From Aquila chrysaetos chrysaetos (taxonomy: Eukaryota > Chordata > Aves > Accipitriformes > Accipitridae): 64,000 nucleotides of DNA. The DNA lies in the NCBI RefSeq assembly GCF_900496995.4, contig NC_044014.1:8403001-8467000 (forward strand), given 5' to 3'. The position numbers were made by a program, and so were the translations under genes. The notes under the pieces are model-generated. The model was not told the origin of the DNA. It made no database searches and saw only the letters and a list, made by a program, of their open reading frames with translations. Position 1 is the stretch's first letter; each line of letters opens with the position of its first letter. Positions 1-12,504 of this stretch are shown one piece after another.

Positions 1-2340
1 AAGCTAATGACCTCTAAAAAACTGCATCATTGGGATAGGCAAGTCACCATGTGATTGTTGTCAGCAAATAGATTTTTTAAAATGTTTATTGCTTCCTTTT
101 TCTGCTCTAGAAAGATATGGATTTTGTTTTTGTTAATTCACTGGTAAACAATGATTTGAATACTGCCAAAATTAGCTGCTCACTTGCTCTCACAAATGAG
201 TTGAAAGATCAAGCCAGGCTTCCTACATGCATTTCTAGACTTGGTATTGTGCTTTAAAAATCTATATTTAGAAGTCCATGTTGTTTTAATGTTTCTAGAG
301 CGTCCTCAAAGGCTACATGTAATTGTTTAAAAAGAGAATGAAAGCAGTTGTTTGTGTATACACAGACACACACAGAGGAAGAACTTACATGGCATAATCT
401 ATAGATTTACAAAGGAGAGGGTTTTACCCATCCTGTGAACAGACAGTCCTTGTGTGTGTGAACATATTCACGTGTAACATGTATGTGTGTAACATTCTTC
501 TTGTTTTCTCTGCATGTGTGAATCTTGTTATTGTGTATGCTTATTATTATTAGGGCAGAGGTCCTGGAGTCCCAATCAGACCTTTTTTAACTAGGCATAG
601 CACAAACGCAAGAGAGAAGTTTCCTGAAAAGAAATTAAACAGGTTAACAATGGTTACATCTGCACTGTGGGGTAGAGGTATGTCCTGGTGTAGCCTTATT
701 CTGGCTTTTTGCATACAAACTTTGCTGTGTCTCAGTCACAGAACGGGAGATTTGTGAGGGATCTGATGTAGTCTGAAGGTATGGTCTTCTGGTTTTCCCT
801 GTCAGGTGACATAGAGAAGTGCAGTGTTTCTCCCTTTGTAGTGAGGTCAAGGTTGAGGGGGAAGGTTGGCTTATTTAACAAACTGAACAAACAGGGATAA
901 GGTGCATAGCCAAGGTGGGTTGTGAGGTTTTTTTGTTGTTTTGGGTTTTTTTTCCCCCTGATATTGCACTTACTTGGAAACAGTCAGGGACCAAAACCTC
1001 TGGGTATGCCAATGTGTGAGAAAATGACCATACTGTTATTTCAGTTTCTAATAAGTGGATCTGAGAAAGAGATAACCTTCCATTGGCTGCAGAGCAGGTC
1101 TGATGGGTTGGATATTGAACCAATACCTTCAGCACCTTCATCCCAAGCACCTTATGTGGAAGATCTATTTTAATCTCTTATTACTTTTGTACTTTATTTT
1201 AGAAGGCATAAGTGATAGTCTGTGCAGCTACATTGTAATGGAACGATTTCCTAACAAATGAAAAAATCTTTTCTTTGGTGGAACAAAAGTGTTGCTGGTA
1301 ACATATGGCTGTTACAGATTGGGGGAGCAAATTCCAAACCCTAAGGTAATACAGTCTTTATCTGGCCTAAGGAAACAGCCCCAGTACTATATTTTGTAGC
1401 TTCCACTGGAAGAAGAAAGAGATAATGGGTTCAAAGGAAATAAAAGGAGCATGGATTGGGGCATGTTCATGGGAAGTAGACGTAAAATATCTGAGGACTG
1501 GACACCCTTCCAAGTCCTGTCCAGTTCTTTATTTAAAAGTGTGTTTAATTATTTCATTTTCTTGTGTCTCTTATCTCCAAAAAACTGTGCCAGGATTTTG
1601 GTCAAGTATTGATAAATTACGGAAACTCTTCAGTTAAAGAACCTGCAGAAAAAAATTGAGTACTAATAAACTGACTCAAGGCTGCATACTCTTCTGTATG
1701 AATAAGTAACTTTTTGCACATAAATTGCTGCCAGTGGAGACTTAATTAAGGTAGCTTGTTAATATGCCTGAGTGGTATTTTTTGATAATCTTCTGTCAAA
1801 GTTAATGTGCAACAATTAAAGAAATTGTAAGGGAAGAGGAGGACAGTATGTTCTTAGGCGTGCATCCTTTTACATTGCTGTAGCATTTGATAGCTCCAGC
1901 AAAGGTTTGCAGGCTTACTGGATTAGGTACCTATTCTTGGATGTAACAGAAAAGAACAAAAATACAATGAATACACTTAGAACAATCAGATGCATATGTG
2001 ATTGTGTATCTCTCTGTTCCAGTGTGGGTTATGCATACTTTCCTTTTCAGATGTCCCCTTAGGCATGTTGCAGGTAAGATTGCATTTAGTTGTTTGTTCA
2101 CTCACCAACACACTCCCCAAAAGGCAAGAGTTTGTGTCTGATTGTTTAAGACCTTGCTTCTGCTTTGAACATGTCTAGTTCCCTTGGAAAAACATTCTCT
2201 ACATCCCCATCCCCCTTTAGAGAAAACAAGTGAACTATTCATGCAAAAAAGTGTGTGTGTGGTTGGGAGAGTGGGGGGGCGTGCAATGCCACCGACAAAC
2301 CCTATTGAAATGCATTGGCTGTTCATTTACATTCACACTT
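1..2340. other. Intergenic, no gene recognised
   Basis: AT-rich unique-looking DNA with no exon, repeat family or RNA gene that I can identify. There is a loose TG/CA-rich stretch around 350-500 (several tgtgtg and cacaca runs) and another short tgtgtgtg run near 2250. Small open frames here have no family-like composition. Confidence 0.6.
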
Positions 2341-2342
2341 TT

Positions 2343-2348
2343 TTTAAT
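2343..2348 (-). terminator. Possible poly(A) signal (ATTAAA) for the minus-strand ORF
   Basis: On the minus strand this reads ATTAAA, the commonest variant of the AATAAA poly(A) signal. It lies about 190 nt beyond the stop codon of the charged open frame that ends at 2538, a sensible 3' UTR length. Such hexamers are frequent by chance in AT-rich DNA, so it only adds weak support. Confidence 0.25.
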
Positions 2349-2537
2349 AAAAATGTTAACTAATGATGTTAAATGCTTTGCCAAAGGTCCTGGCGGGTCA
2401 GTTGCCGAAGTGCCATTTCTGCCTAATTAGGGCTCTTGTGGCAGCCCAGGGGCCTCCTGATGCAGTGGGTGACAAGCCGGGAGCTGACAGCTTCAATCGG
2501 CTCCAACAGGAAGGTTGGGCTGGTCATGTTTTCTAAC

Positions 2538-2843
2538 TCAGCCAGGTGTTAGCTGAATGTAGGGGGGGTCTTGGCCAGACCTGAGCATTCGTTTGATCTT
2601 CCTTTCTTTCACTTGCTCTATTTTGAGCTCTTCCCTTTGCCTGTCCCGTCTTGTGTCAAGGTCAAGAATGAGCTTGACTAAATCAGCAATTTCATTTATC
2701 TCTGGGAGATCATTAGCAGTCCTTCTCCCTCCCCTCCCCAAATAAACCTTAGGCACTGGTGCAGAAACAGCACTGGTTCCAGAAACCAGACACTGGGCAG
2801 TCCAGATATGAAAAGGAGGAGGAATAAATGCAGATCCTTCCAT
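2538..2843 (-). CDS. Unrecognised open frame with charged helical C-terminus; possible terminal exon
   Basis: A minus-strand frame of 101 codons from the first ATG, open a little further upstream, ending in TGA. The last 55 residues look like real protein. They run from a NDLPEINEIADLVKLI helix through a Lys/Arg/Glu-rich stretch (DTRRDRQREELKIEQ, then KERKIKRMLRSG) to a short DPPYIQL tail. This would suit a coiled-coil or basic C-terminus. The best internal acceptor is a pyrimidine-containing ...tttctgcaccag at about 2756, so the true exon may be 2538-2755 rather than the full frame. The AG nearer the conserved-looking part is preceded by purines and is a poor acceptor. I do not recognise the family. 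In mammals, from memory, ENO4 lies divergently upstream of HSPA12A, which would put its 3' end in this general area on this strand. The peptide does not resemble the ENO4 C-terminus I remember, so I give no name. It could also be chance. Confidence 0.35.
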   Translation of the reverse strand: MEGSAFIPPPFHIWTAQCLVSGTSAVSAPVPKVYLGRGGRRTANDLPEINEIADLVKLILDLDTRRDRQREELKIEQVKERKIKRMLRSGQDPPYIQLTPG

Positions 2844-2849
2844 TAGTAA

Positions 2850-5800
2850 AATCTTCTCTACTGCTCTGCTGCAAACCTGTTCCTTATTATTAATGTGTAT
2901 TAAATATCTCCATCAAAACATCCTGAGTAACCCTCAAAAACATAAAATGCTTCCACAACCACAAAAAAACGCCTAGAACATGTTTAAAATTTTATTTCAT
3001 CACTACTGTAGTAAATGTATTTTCTTAAAAACAACAAGAAAACCAGAATAAATAAAGGTTTCGTTTGACCTCACCTGTTTCTTAGTAGCACACTGACCAT
3101 ATTCATATGTGGCCACATGCTTTTGGTAGTTTTTCCAGTTTTAGGTGTCCTGACAGCTGACGACTGTAAAATCGGATCATCAATGTATTGGGGAATCGGC
3201 TTTTTTAAATGGATATCTTCACTTGGTTAATCAGTAGCACTTTGACTTCAGCTGAGTTATGCTAGCTTATGTTAACTGAGAAAATAGCCCTTAAAACATA
3301 AACACATAGCTGACCATTGTATAAATAACTCAGGATTCCAAGATGCTTTACCAAGAAATGGCACAAAACATCAGACTGATCAAGGTTGAAATAATTTACT
3401 AGATTTCTTTAATCTAAGATGAATCTAATTTTCAGAAGTTGTTCTGGTTTTCAGGTCTTACAACTAGATTTCAGACTTCTCAGTTTAAGCTGATGAATTT
3501 AACTGTTCCCTATTTACATAAAAGTCACTATGTGTGGGAATTGCTTTGGCCTCTATGGAATGAAACCACTGCTGAAGTAAAAGGTAGCAGCTGGATAATA
3601 ACAGACAACTGATTAATAATACTCAATAATATTAAGGACAGGAAACAATAAAGGAAATTATATCACTTGAGAGCTGTAGTCATAACGTAATGATAAGGCG
3701 TGGTTTGTTTTTTTTAAACAGGAAGACTATAATAAACAGTTGTATCCTTTCTTATTACTGATGATAAACACTTTTTTATTATTATTTTTTAATTTGCCCT
3801 TATCTCTGATCCAAAAGACAACTCAAAAGAAATTCAGCTCTGGGGAAAACAAATACTCTTCTGTTGTATTCAGCAAAATTGTAGCTATGAAACAGTAGAA
3901 AATTGGAATTGACAGCTGAGAAGCAGTTATACTTTATGAGAGCAAGAACAATTGAAGTGTAATTCCATTCCAATATTTTAATAAAAAATTAATTTTCAGT
4001 GAGGACTACTATTGTAGCAGCAAGAAATTCCAAATAGGGAGACCTAAAAGCTGTGTTACGTAGTTTCTTAAGACAATATTCCTATCTCTTTTGAGAGATT
4101 AATATTAAAATAGGAAGGTAATGGTGGGACATGAATTTCTTTCAGGAGAAGATTTAACTAGAAAATATAATGAATCACATTAGTCAATATCTTGCCTGAT
4201 CTACATTCTGGCTCTGTAGTGAACATCTGATTTTCATTACATTGTCTAAAAAGAACTTGGCATGCAGTACAGTTGCTGGCTAGGTAGCAAGCCCACAGGG
4301 TAGTTTCAAGAGGGGATGTTTTTTTCTTTTGATACAATTTTTTTGCAAAAGTAGTTTTCCTTTTATTATGAATGTAGAGCTATTTCATTGATACTTGGAG
4401 ACAAAGAGCATGAAGCGGAGTGCTTGCTGTTTCTGTATTACTAATTTCCTGTAGTCTAAAAGAATTTTAGCGTTCTTTTAGTAATGACTGGTTTTGGAAA
4501 GTTGGTGACAATGCCAGTACACAGACTTTTTGCCAGATAGGCCCAATGGGAGTGTTATGATTATGCAAATGTGCACTGGTAATACCAAAAATACCAATTA
4601 CCAATTTGATAATATCAAATCATAATTTTCTGCATTCTGTCTTCATATGTAGTTTGACTTGATGTCTACTGTCATAAAATATGCAGATCCTCAGAAATGC
4701 ATGTATGTCTGAAAGAGTAGGTAATTGGTTTCTGCTGCACACTGAAAAATTTTATTTGCTGTTCATGTGATAACATACAAATCAGTTATTGAAAAAACGT
4801 ACACATCAAACATACATTTTTAACATCTTAAAGTGCAGTTCCTGGAAATGTGAAGCTGTGATGAGAAGTTATTCAAATGATGAAAACAGTAATAAAATGC
4901 AGAACACTGTGAAGGTGATGCTGCTTTTTTTAAAGACAGTTATTGAAATCTGGTTTTGTCTCACTATTTTATTGTATCCACATTTTGCAGCACATCCAAT
5001 AGCATAAAATGTACAATTCATGAATCCTAGGATAGGTGTGTGGGGAGGACGAGGCTGCTCTACAAGCACATTTCCTCTGCTCTGTACTGTTCTGGGAATA
5101 TGCCCAGAAACTCATGCTACTGTAGCCTACTCCAGACTATGTAGGGTTATATTAACCTGCAGCATACATCAATCCAAGCATCCTGCCTTGCAGTTTATCT
5201 TCATAAAGTAGACAAAGTTAATTGAACCAAGGACAGAGAATCAGGTTCGCTCTGAATTTCCTCTCCATTTATAAGATTCAGAATTATTTCTTCACCAGTT
5301 GACTCCTTAAGCATAAAATGCATGCCCAAGCTGAATATTCCTGTTGCAAAAGTGTAGTTGCTTCCTTTCTTTGTGACTAGCTAGTGTGTATTGTTCTGAG
5401 AAGTTTTTTCATTATTTCTTATTGATTGTTGCAATTTTTCTAGGTTTTTGGTTTGGGTTTTTTTGATGGAGGAAGAATAAACCCCTTTATTGAAGTGTTT
5501 TGTATACGAATCTGCAAGAAAGTTATGGTTGATTTACTCAACCTGACCAACAACAGGAAGAAGAGATATGCACAGATAGGAAGAATTCTGCTCTTCTGCA
5601 GAAATCTGCCCTGCTCAGAGTCAGACCAATTGCTCTTGCTCCCACAAGGTAGATCTGAGTGTTGTTCAGAACTGGTGCTTATTTTAGACTGTAGCTGTCT
5701 GTTAGGAGTAGTCATGACCTTGGAGATACAGTGTGTGTTAGGAGTCTTTCCTGCTCTCACCAACATGCATTAGAGGAAGGTAGTGCCAGTCACCTTCTTA

Positions 5801-8800
5801 ATAGTCTTTTTAATTCTTTTGCAGTTTAGGGCAGGAACAAACTGTGAGGCCTGATCAATGACCCATGAATCCAGTGAAGATTCACCCACTGACCTGCAGT
5901 TAGCAATGATTCAAAGCTTTAATGATTCTGTATTTTCCCACTCTTTTCATGTTTTCAATCTTTTATTTCTATCTTCATATCAGATCAGTAGAATCCATCT
6001 GTTAAAGCTAAATACAGTGACATGAGGTCTGAAAAGGTCAGGAGCAGAACAGATTTCTTTCCTCCAGATGGAAGCTTTAAAACAACAGGGAATAATTATA
6101 TATAAATGCGAGAATGCTCAGGTAACTGATCGGATTTTATCTGCCTGATCCTTGCATGATGCGAATAGAAGATCGACCTGTCCCTGAACTCTCTTGGCAG
6201 CCTCACGGAATGACTTAAACAAGATCAGCTAAAACGATTATACTAGATGGGTTTTAATGATCAGTCAAACCAATTTATCAGCTTGTTTCTCATTGGTACT
6301 TTCATTCCACCACAATACACAGGGTGACTTTACAGACTGGCTGCATCTTGTTGACAAAACAGTTTAAAATTTTGGAGGTACAGCTTTTGAGCTTAATTGA
6401 TAAGTTGCTTCATAAAACACCTATGCACGTGACATGCATGTTGTGATACATCGGCAGTAGGCAGTCATTGAGTTAAGCTGCTGGAATTCTTCTTGACTTC
6501 TTAAGAATGATTTTTTGGCAACGTTAGGTTAAAATGTTAGAACACTAACACTGAAACAGGCTGAAGCTGTCCAAGCTCACAAAAACATCCATTGTACTAA
6601 AGACAGAGTTAAATAGGGAAAATCTGTAATAAAATCAGTCTAAATATTCCCACCCTGATCTTGAGTATCTGGAAAGATGAGAATGAGAAACCTGGAGTGC
6701 TTTACTGTCTTCATCTAAACTTTAGGGAGTCTGTTGAGGAAAGAGGATATTCCAGCTGAACATAATAGAGCAAATTCCAGAATGATTAGACACTGTGATG
6801 TCTAATTAATTAGCTTTTGTGGTAGTTAATTAAGTGGTTAAGAGTAGTATATGAGGCAATAAAGTCTACTTCTAGTATTTAGCAGAGCGAAAGGTTATTT
6901 ATAGAGTTCTGATAGTGATGTAATTCTATTATACTGCAAAACTTACATAGAAACACGTTCATTAATATGGTTTAAGATTTGTAACATTTTTAAACATGAG
7001 GATAACAGTTAAGCCCATGGAAAAATCTTGTAGTGAATACTTGGGCACAATTATTATCTATAGACCCATGTTCTGAATTACTCTCACAGATATCTGTCCT
7101 TGGGATCTAAAATTCTTCTTCCCATTAGTAAAATGAGCAGGACTTAGCCCAGAGGCAGAAAAACTTTTGCCTCGTAAGTAACAAAGATGGGAATTTTCTG
7201 CTATTTTTAGTAGCTTTCACCTTATATATAAGAATAATAATAAAAAATAGTGAACAGGCTGATCTCTAGGATTGCTTCTTACATTTCTGAATCTAAAATT
7301 CTGTGGTTTTTTAGTGAGTCCCTAATGTTTAAAGTTGCAAAGGCAATAAGCCTTGTGAATATAAACCAACATAGTATCTCCAGGACTTCTGTAAGATTGC
7401 TTGGGATATCACTGTAAAATCCTTGATACAAGTTTTAAATTTCTTGCATGTATTCAGTAAGCTGAAAACACTGAATATTACTGATAGCTATTTAGATGTC
7501 AATGTTGACTATTCACTGTTGATTAGCTGTCTTTCAGTTTTTATTTTTGTGGGATGGTAGCATGAAGACTGTGTAACTTCCTGCGAGTGCCATCTTATTT
7601 GACAGCAGGATTGGGTACAGGTAAACAGTCCTGGCATCTTTCAGTCTCCTTATGAATAAACGGAAAGAGGGAGATTCTGACTTGGGTGTTCTTCATCCTT
7701 AACCTTCCTGAGGACAGCCAGGTCAGATACCTAATGCCCCCTCCTCTCTCCAGAAGGGTCTCTTGCATGTAGAACAAGAGATTGCACCAGTGTTTAGTGT
7801 CTTCATGTTTGAACCTGTATGAAGTGTGCAGCCATCATGTTGCTAGGACCCAATCGTGAGTGGGCTGAGTACACACACTTTGCCAGCCCACATATGATGC
7901 TATAATACTAGCTTGCTTAATAGGGTTGCACATCAGATGGCACACTTGGGTCCTGCAGGGACAGAAGGCAGAGGTCTACAGGGAGAAAAAACAGGAAGAA
8001 ATGAAGTGGGTGGAAAGAGCAAATCAGGTGTCCATCACCCTACAATGACTTGTATGGAATGGGTAAGTGCTAATAGGTGATACCAATCCTGTACCTTTTC
8101 CACACAAACACTTTTCCAAATATGTGTGGTTTTTCCATTTCTCTATCCAATACAGAAACTGCACAATGTTCCCTTTTCACTTATCTTTTTATTGAGATCT
8201 TCTGCAGCTTGTGGTAATACATTTCTTTTCTTTCTTCTTTTTCTTTTATTCACAGTTAAAGACTTGTACTGTATCTCCAAACCTTTCTGATAGATTCCAT
8301 AGAGAAGAAAATGATTCAGGGGAAAAATGTTTGAATGCATTTTTTTGAAAAATATTAGGACTAAAGCTACCTTAAAACTCCCTGCAGGTTTAATGAGAGT
8401 GCCTGTTAAATTTTCTGGGTATAGAAGAATAATTTGCTAAACAAAATCCCTGCAATCTTACCTTGGTTGCCTATCTTTTTTTTCTTTTAAACTTCAGAAT
8501 AAATGAAAAATTGATCTGTATGGTCACTGAAACATTAAATTGTCTTATCTGTCACTTGTTCAACATTGGCTTCTTAAAAGGGAAAACAACAATCACAATC
8601 AGCAGTTTCTCAGTGCCTAGAAGAAAATAGAAGCTATAAATGGACAGATGAATTATGTGCTTCCAGTGGTTTTCAAGGGAAGCATTTACTGAGGGAGAAA
8701 ATTGTTTTAATCTTATAACAACTAAGGAGTGTAGAGTTTGTAAAAACATGGAACACCTACACATAAACTTAATTTTTGTTGCATAGGAACATATACAAAG

Positions 8801-11800
8801 TAGCTTTCAACAAAAATGGTTGGGGAAACAAGCTCTTTCATTGTTTGGTATGCTATTTTATATCTTTAACAAATCTCTGTGAAGCACTCAGGGAAACCTA
8901 AACACAGTGGGTTAGTTGAGTGTTCAGCCTTTACAGTATTAAAAAAAAAATTATAGGAGTGAATCTTCTTTTAAGATGGAAATAAGTATAAATTTTGGTC
9001 ATGTGGTATGTATCTTTTCTTTCCTTATTTTGAAAAAGTGGAGGAAAAGAATAGGAGGAAGGTAGAATCAAACCCAAACAAAGAGCAGCCTCTGCATTCT
9101 TGTTTTTCATTTCCCTGTCTTGTGTCTATTTCTAGATTTTGCTAAGGATCCACTGAAGCAAAATACAGAGTTGCAAACCTGCCAGTAGGAGGCATGGATA
9201 TCCTCTTTCTTTGATTAATTAATCCTGGCCATTAGAGCACCCTCTCCCTCTTTTTTCTTCTCTTGTCCAGCTGTTTTACATTCAATAGCAGAATGAAACC
9301 AAATAGATTCTGAGGAGGGAAAAAATCAGAAAGCTTTCAAGAATGAAACTTTTCATTCTCTCTTGGAGAAACTAAGTAAATAAAGTACTGGACATCCAAA
9401 ATAACATAGATTATAAAGACAGAAATTTAATATCTGAATCCTTTGTTATGATGGGAAGGTAATAAGAATCATAATCTGATCCTTTAAAATTAAGCTGTTT
9501 TTTCATTGCAAATCTAGAAGCCAGGTAAGGTTAAATAGAGTTACTCCTTTTATCACCATTGTAATGTACTGCCCAGTGTAATAATAAGATTTTCTTATGG
9601 CTGCCCTCTTTGCTGGTGTGGGAGAACTGCTTAATCTACTAGAAATACTGGGGGGACAGCAGAGGAAGTGGACAGAAGATTGCTGAGGACTGGAAAGTGA
9701 GGGTGTTCCTTTTTTTAGTTCCAATGTGTGCAGAGCAGGGGACACAAAGGCAACCTGATATGTAAAACATTGATTTTTGCACAAGAAGGCTAATCTGCCA
9801 AACATTTCCAGGAACATTTTCCCTTCTAAGTGGAAGCATATGGATGCATTACTCAAAGGTGGACTGGAAATGTAGATTCCATTCCTTCTTCCACTGATGT
9901 TAAAGTAGATACGTAAGATCAACTATTGGTAGAGCTGTGAGCAAAACCTAAGAAAGGAAAATTGAACTGGTGGGAATGTTTTTAGAAGGGGAGTTTTGTT
10001 CTGGAGAACTCGTTAGGGTTTCCTATGCCCTTCTTGAATGCAGGGTACAACTTTCTGTACAGCCAAAACACCAAGCTAGTTCCCATCTGTTTTGTTTTGG
10101 TGAAGCCACATTGTGGGAGGTAGGTACAGCCTAAGGCTCCACTAGTACAATCACTTTGAAGATGGAGTTCATTTCCTTTAGGGTTAGTGAAATAACTGTA
10201 GCAAAAGCTGCTTACAGCTGGTGGTAGCACATGTGAAAGTATTTGCATTGTTCCAAAGACAGTGAGTGGAAAATAATGGGTGAAATGTGGCAAATAAAAT
10301 CAAGGAGTTATGGGAACAGGAAAGCTCAAGTTCTTGGGTGGAAACTGATAACTATGGATTCAGACCTCATGTGGAATTTTGACAGCTGTTTTTATTCATG
10401 AATGCCTAGGTTCATTTGACCATAGGAAAAAAGAAAGGGTGAACAATATCTGCAGGGCCTAATTTCACTTCGATCAGAAATAGCAGTCAACAGCAGTGGC
10501 TGCAAATGCTGTAACTAGAGGGGAAAATACTTAGAGAAAGCAGGTACATGTTATGTTTTGCAGAACAGTATTGCTGATAGACTGCTATAGAAGGTTAAGC
10601 ATGAGGTTAATTCATGACTTCTCTGAATATTCATACAGTTTTCTCACACACATTGGGGGGGGGGGGGTATTGATACACCTACCTGTCTTTGAAACATACT
10701 TTGAATTCTTGAAGTATTTGACTGTTCATTTCATATCTTTTCTACAAGACATTGCCACTGTTTAGTACTTTGTATGATGGATAGCAAAACTTACACATTC
10801 CATTTAAAAGGTTTTAGCATGAATTAGTACTTTAAGTTTTAAACAGAATGTCTGCTTGGGATTTATCCACTGTCACATACTAAATAACATTATTATTTTA
10901 ATTGTAGTTGATTATTTGGGATAGGGTATATTGTTTATGGTTTTTGTGTTTGCACCTCTAGATGTAATGAAATAAAAAAAATGCACAAAGAAGATTTTCC
11001 AGCCTAGCAGATGTTTAGGGTTCAGTACATAAAGAATAAATGCAATTGCACATTACTAATAGAGAGCCAAGCAATGTAAAAGGAATGACCGATCTTTAAG
11101 ATCAGAAGTCCTCCTTACATGTAAGGACTATGGTTTTCATGTGTAGTGAAAGATTTAATGCCTTAAAGAACAGATGTCTGTGTTCCAACAAATATGATAC
11201 TGCAAACAAATTGTGGTTGTCAGTAGAGATTCTGCCAAAGGGAGTTCTTCTGTCAAATAAACCGTAAGATACTAATTATTGTAAAGGCACAGCCTATCTA
11301 ATTTTTCCCCTCCCTCAGCCTTATTTTACTGGATTTTTTTTGGCTATATTTGTGAGGAGAATTGTTAAAATGTGCTAATTTATTATGCCTCTGTTTATGC
11401 AGTGCTATTCCTGGTTTTATGGGAATCCCACAGAGGATCACGTGCATCGGTGGAAGCCTGCTGCATCCATCAGCGTGGAATAAATGGTACACAAGACCAT
11501 ATGGAAGCTCTCTGCATAGAGGTATTTCTCAGTTCTTGGTCTTCCTTGGCATAGTTCTAAAGGTGATGAAAAATCAGGACAGAGAAAGAAATGTTAGGAA
11601 TAACCAAAATTTTTGTTAACATGCCTGGCAATGAAATGTTGTCAGAAGATTGACAATGAGGAAGGGAATTAAACATGTGGAAGAATCTAGAAAATCAAAG
11701 TTTGTAAATAACTGCAGCCATGAGGCTTTTAATATGTCAGTCACTGGCCTTCTCTACAGAGAGTAGCTAAAATGTTTACAGTGCTTTTTTTGGGATGGAT

Positions 11801-12365
11801 GACATTTAAAACCTCAGCAATGAAATACTCACCTTTTTCATTTTGAGTAACTGCATACAAACATGTATTTATGAAATGTAATTTTTGATTGCCACAAAGA
11901 GAGACTCATACATAGGCATAAATCAATTCACAAGTGTTACCTTCACCATAAGTACTTCCTTATTGCCTTTATATTCTGTAAATCAAGGAGGAAAAAAAAA
12001 ATCAGAATTCATGTTGTTGTTTCTATGTCTTCAAGAGCTGACCAATAGTAGCATAAGGGAAAAGGTAGGGTCAACAAAAGGTTTCTTGAGGAAATATCAG
12101 CCAGATCTCCGAGTTCTTATCATATCTCTTGCAGAAATTTCATGAGAAACCTAAGCCTATAAATACAGACCTCTTCAATCTCTGGTCTTCAGACATGAGA
12201 TTCCATGTGCTGGGGCACACATTTCTGTGCAACGTTAGGTGATAAGCATATGACCAGTTATTAAAGAGCTGAATCCTACAGCACATAGCCTTAAGAGGGG
12301 AGCATGACTTCTAGGAGGGCTCCTGTCAGCACTGGGTCCTGCTAAACAGCACATTCCCCAGCTGC
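2850..12365. other. Intergenic, AT-rich, no gene recognised
   Basis: No recognisable exon or repeat family. Features of note are a block at about 6105-6450 with several retained CpGs and mixed composition unlike its AT-rich surroundings, a pair of TAATTA-type palindromes at 6803-6843, and a 13-nt G run at 10655-10667. Several open frames of 60-139 codons (for example the minus-strand one at 9503-9922) have no domain-like features and look like chance. Confidence 0.55.
10655..10667 (+). repeat. Poly(G) run, 13 nt
   Basis: Thirteen consecutive G residues in otherwise AT-rich sequence; a mononucleotide microsatellite, likely length-variable. Confidence 0.85.
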
Positions 12366-12504
12366 AATGCCAGTACCATGACCTTTCTTTTGCTCCTTGA
12401 CCCACACATCAGATGCAGCTGGTCAGATAATCACAGAGCAGACTGACCACCTGCATCTGATGTGTGGGATCCAAAAGTGGAAGAGAAGCCACGGTACTGC
12501 CATA
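12366..12504. repeat. Long imperfect inverted repeat (hairpin), about 61-nt arms
   Basis: The left arm is 12366-12426 and the right arm 12443-12504, separated by a 16-nt loop. The inner 26 bp pair at 25 of 26 positions (cccacacatcagatgcag, one mismatch, then tggtcag). The outer part pairs more loosely, with scattered mismatches and one bulge, but recovers well at the outer cagtacc block. Weaker similarity may continue outward on both sides. Such a structure could be a small non-autonomous transposon (MITE-like), an inverted duplication, or a hairpin RNA precursor. I see no transposase and no family I recognise. Confidence 0.8.

Noticed and set aside
9503..9922. Minus-strand frame of 139 codons
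   Set aside because: No family-like motif, and two overlapping frames on the same strand; looks like chance.
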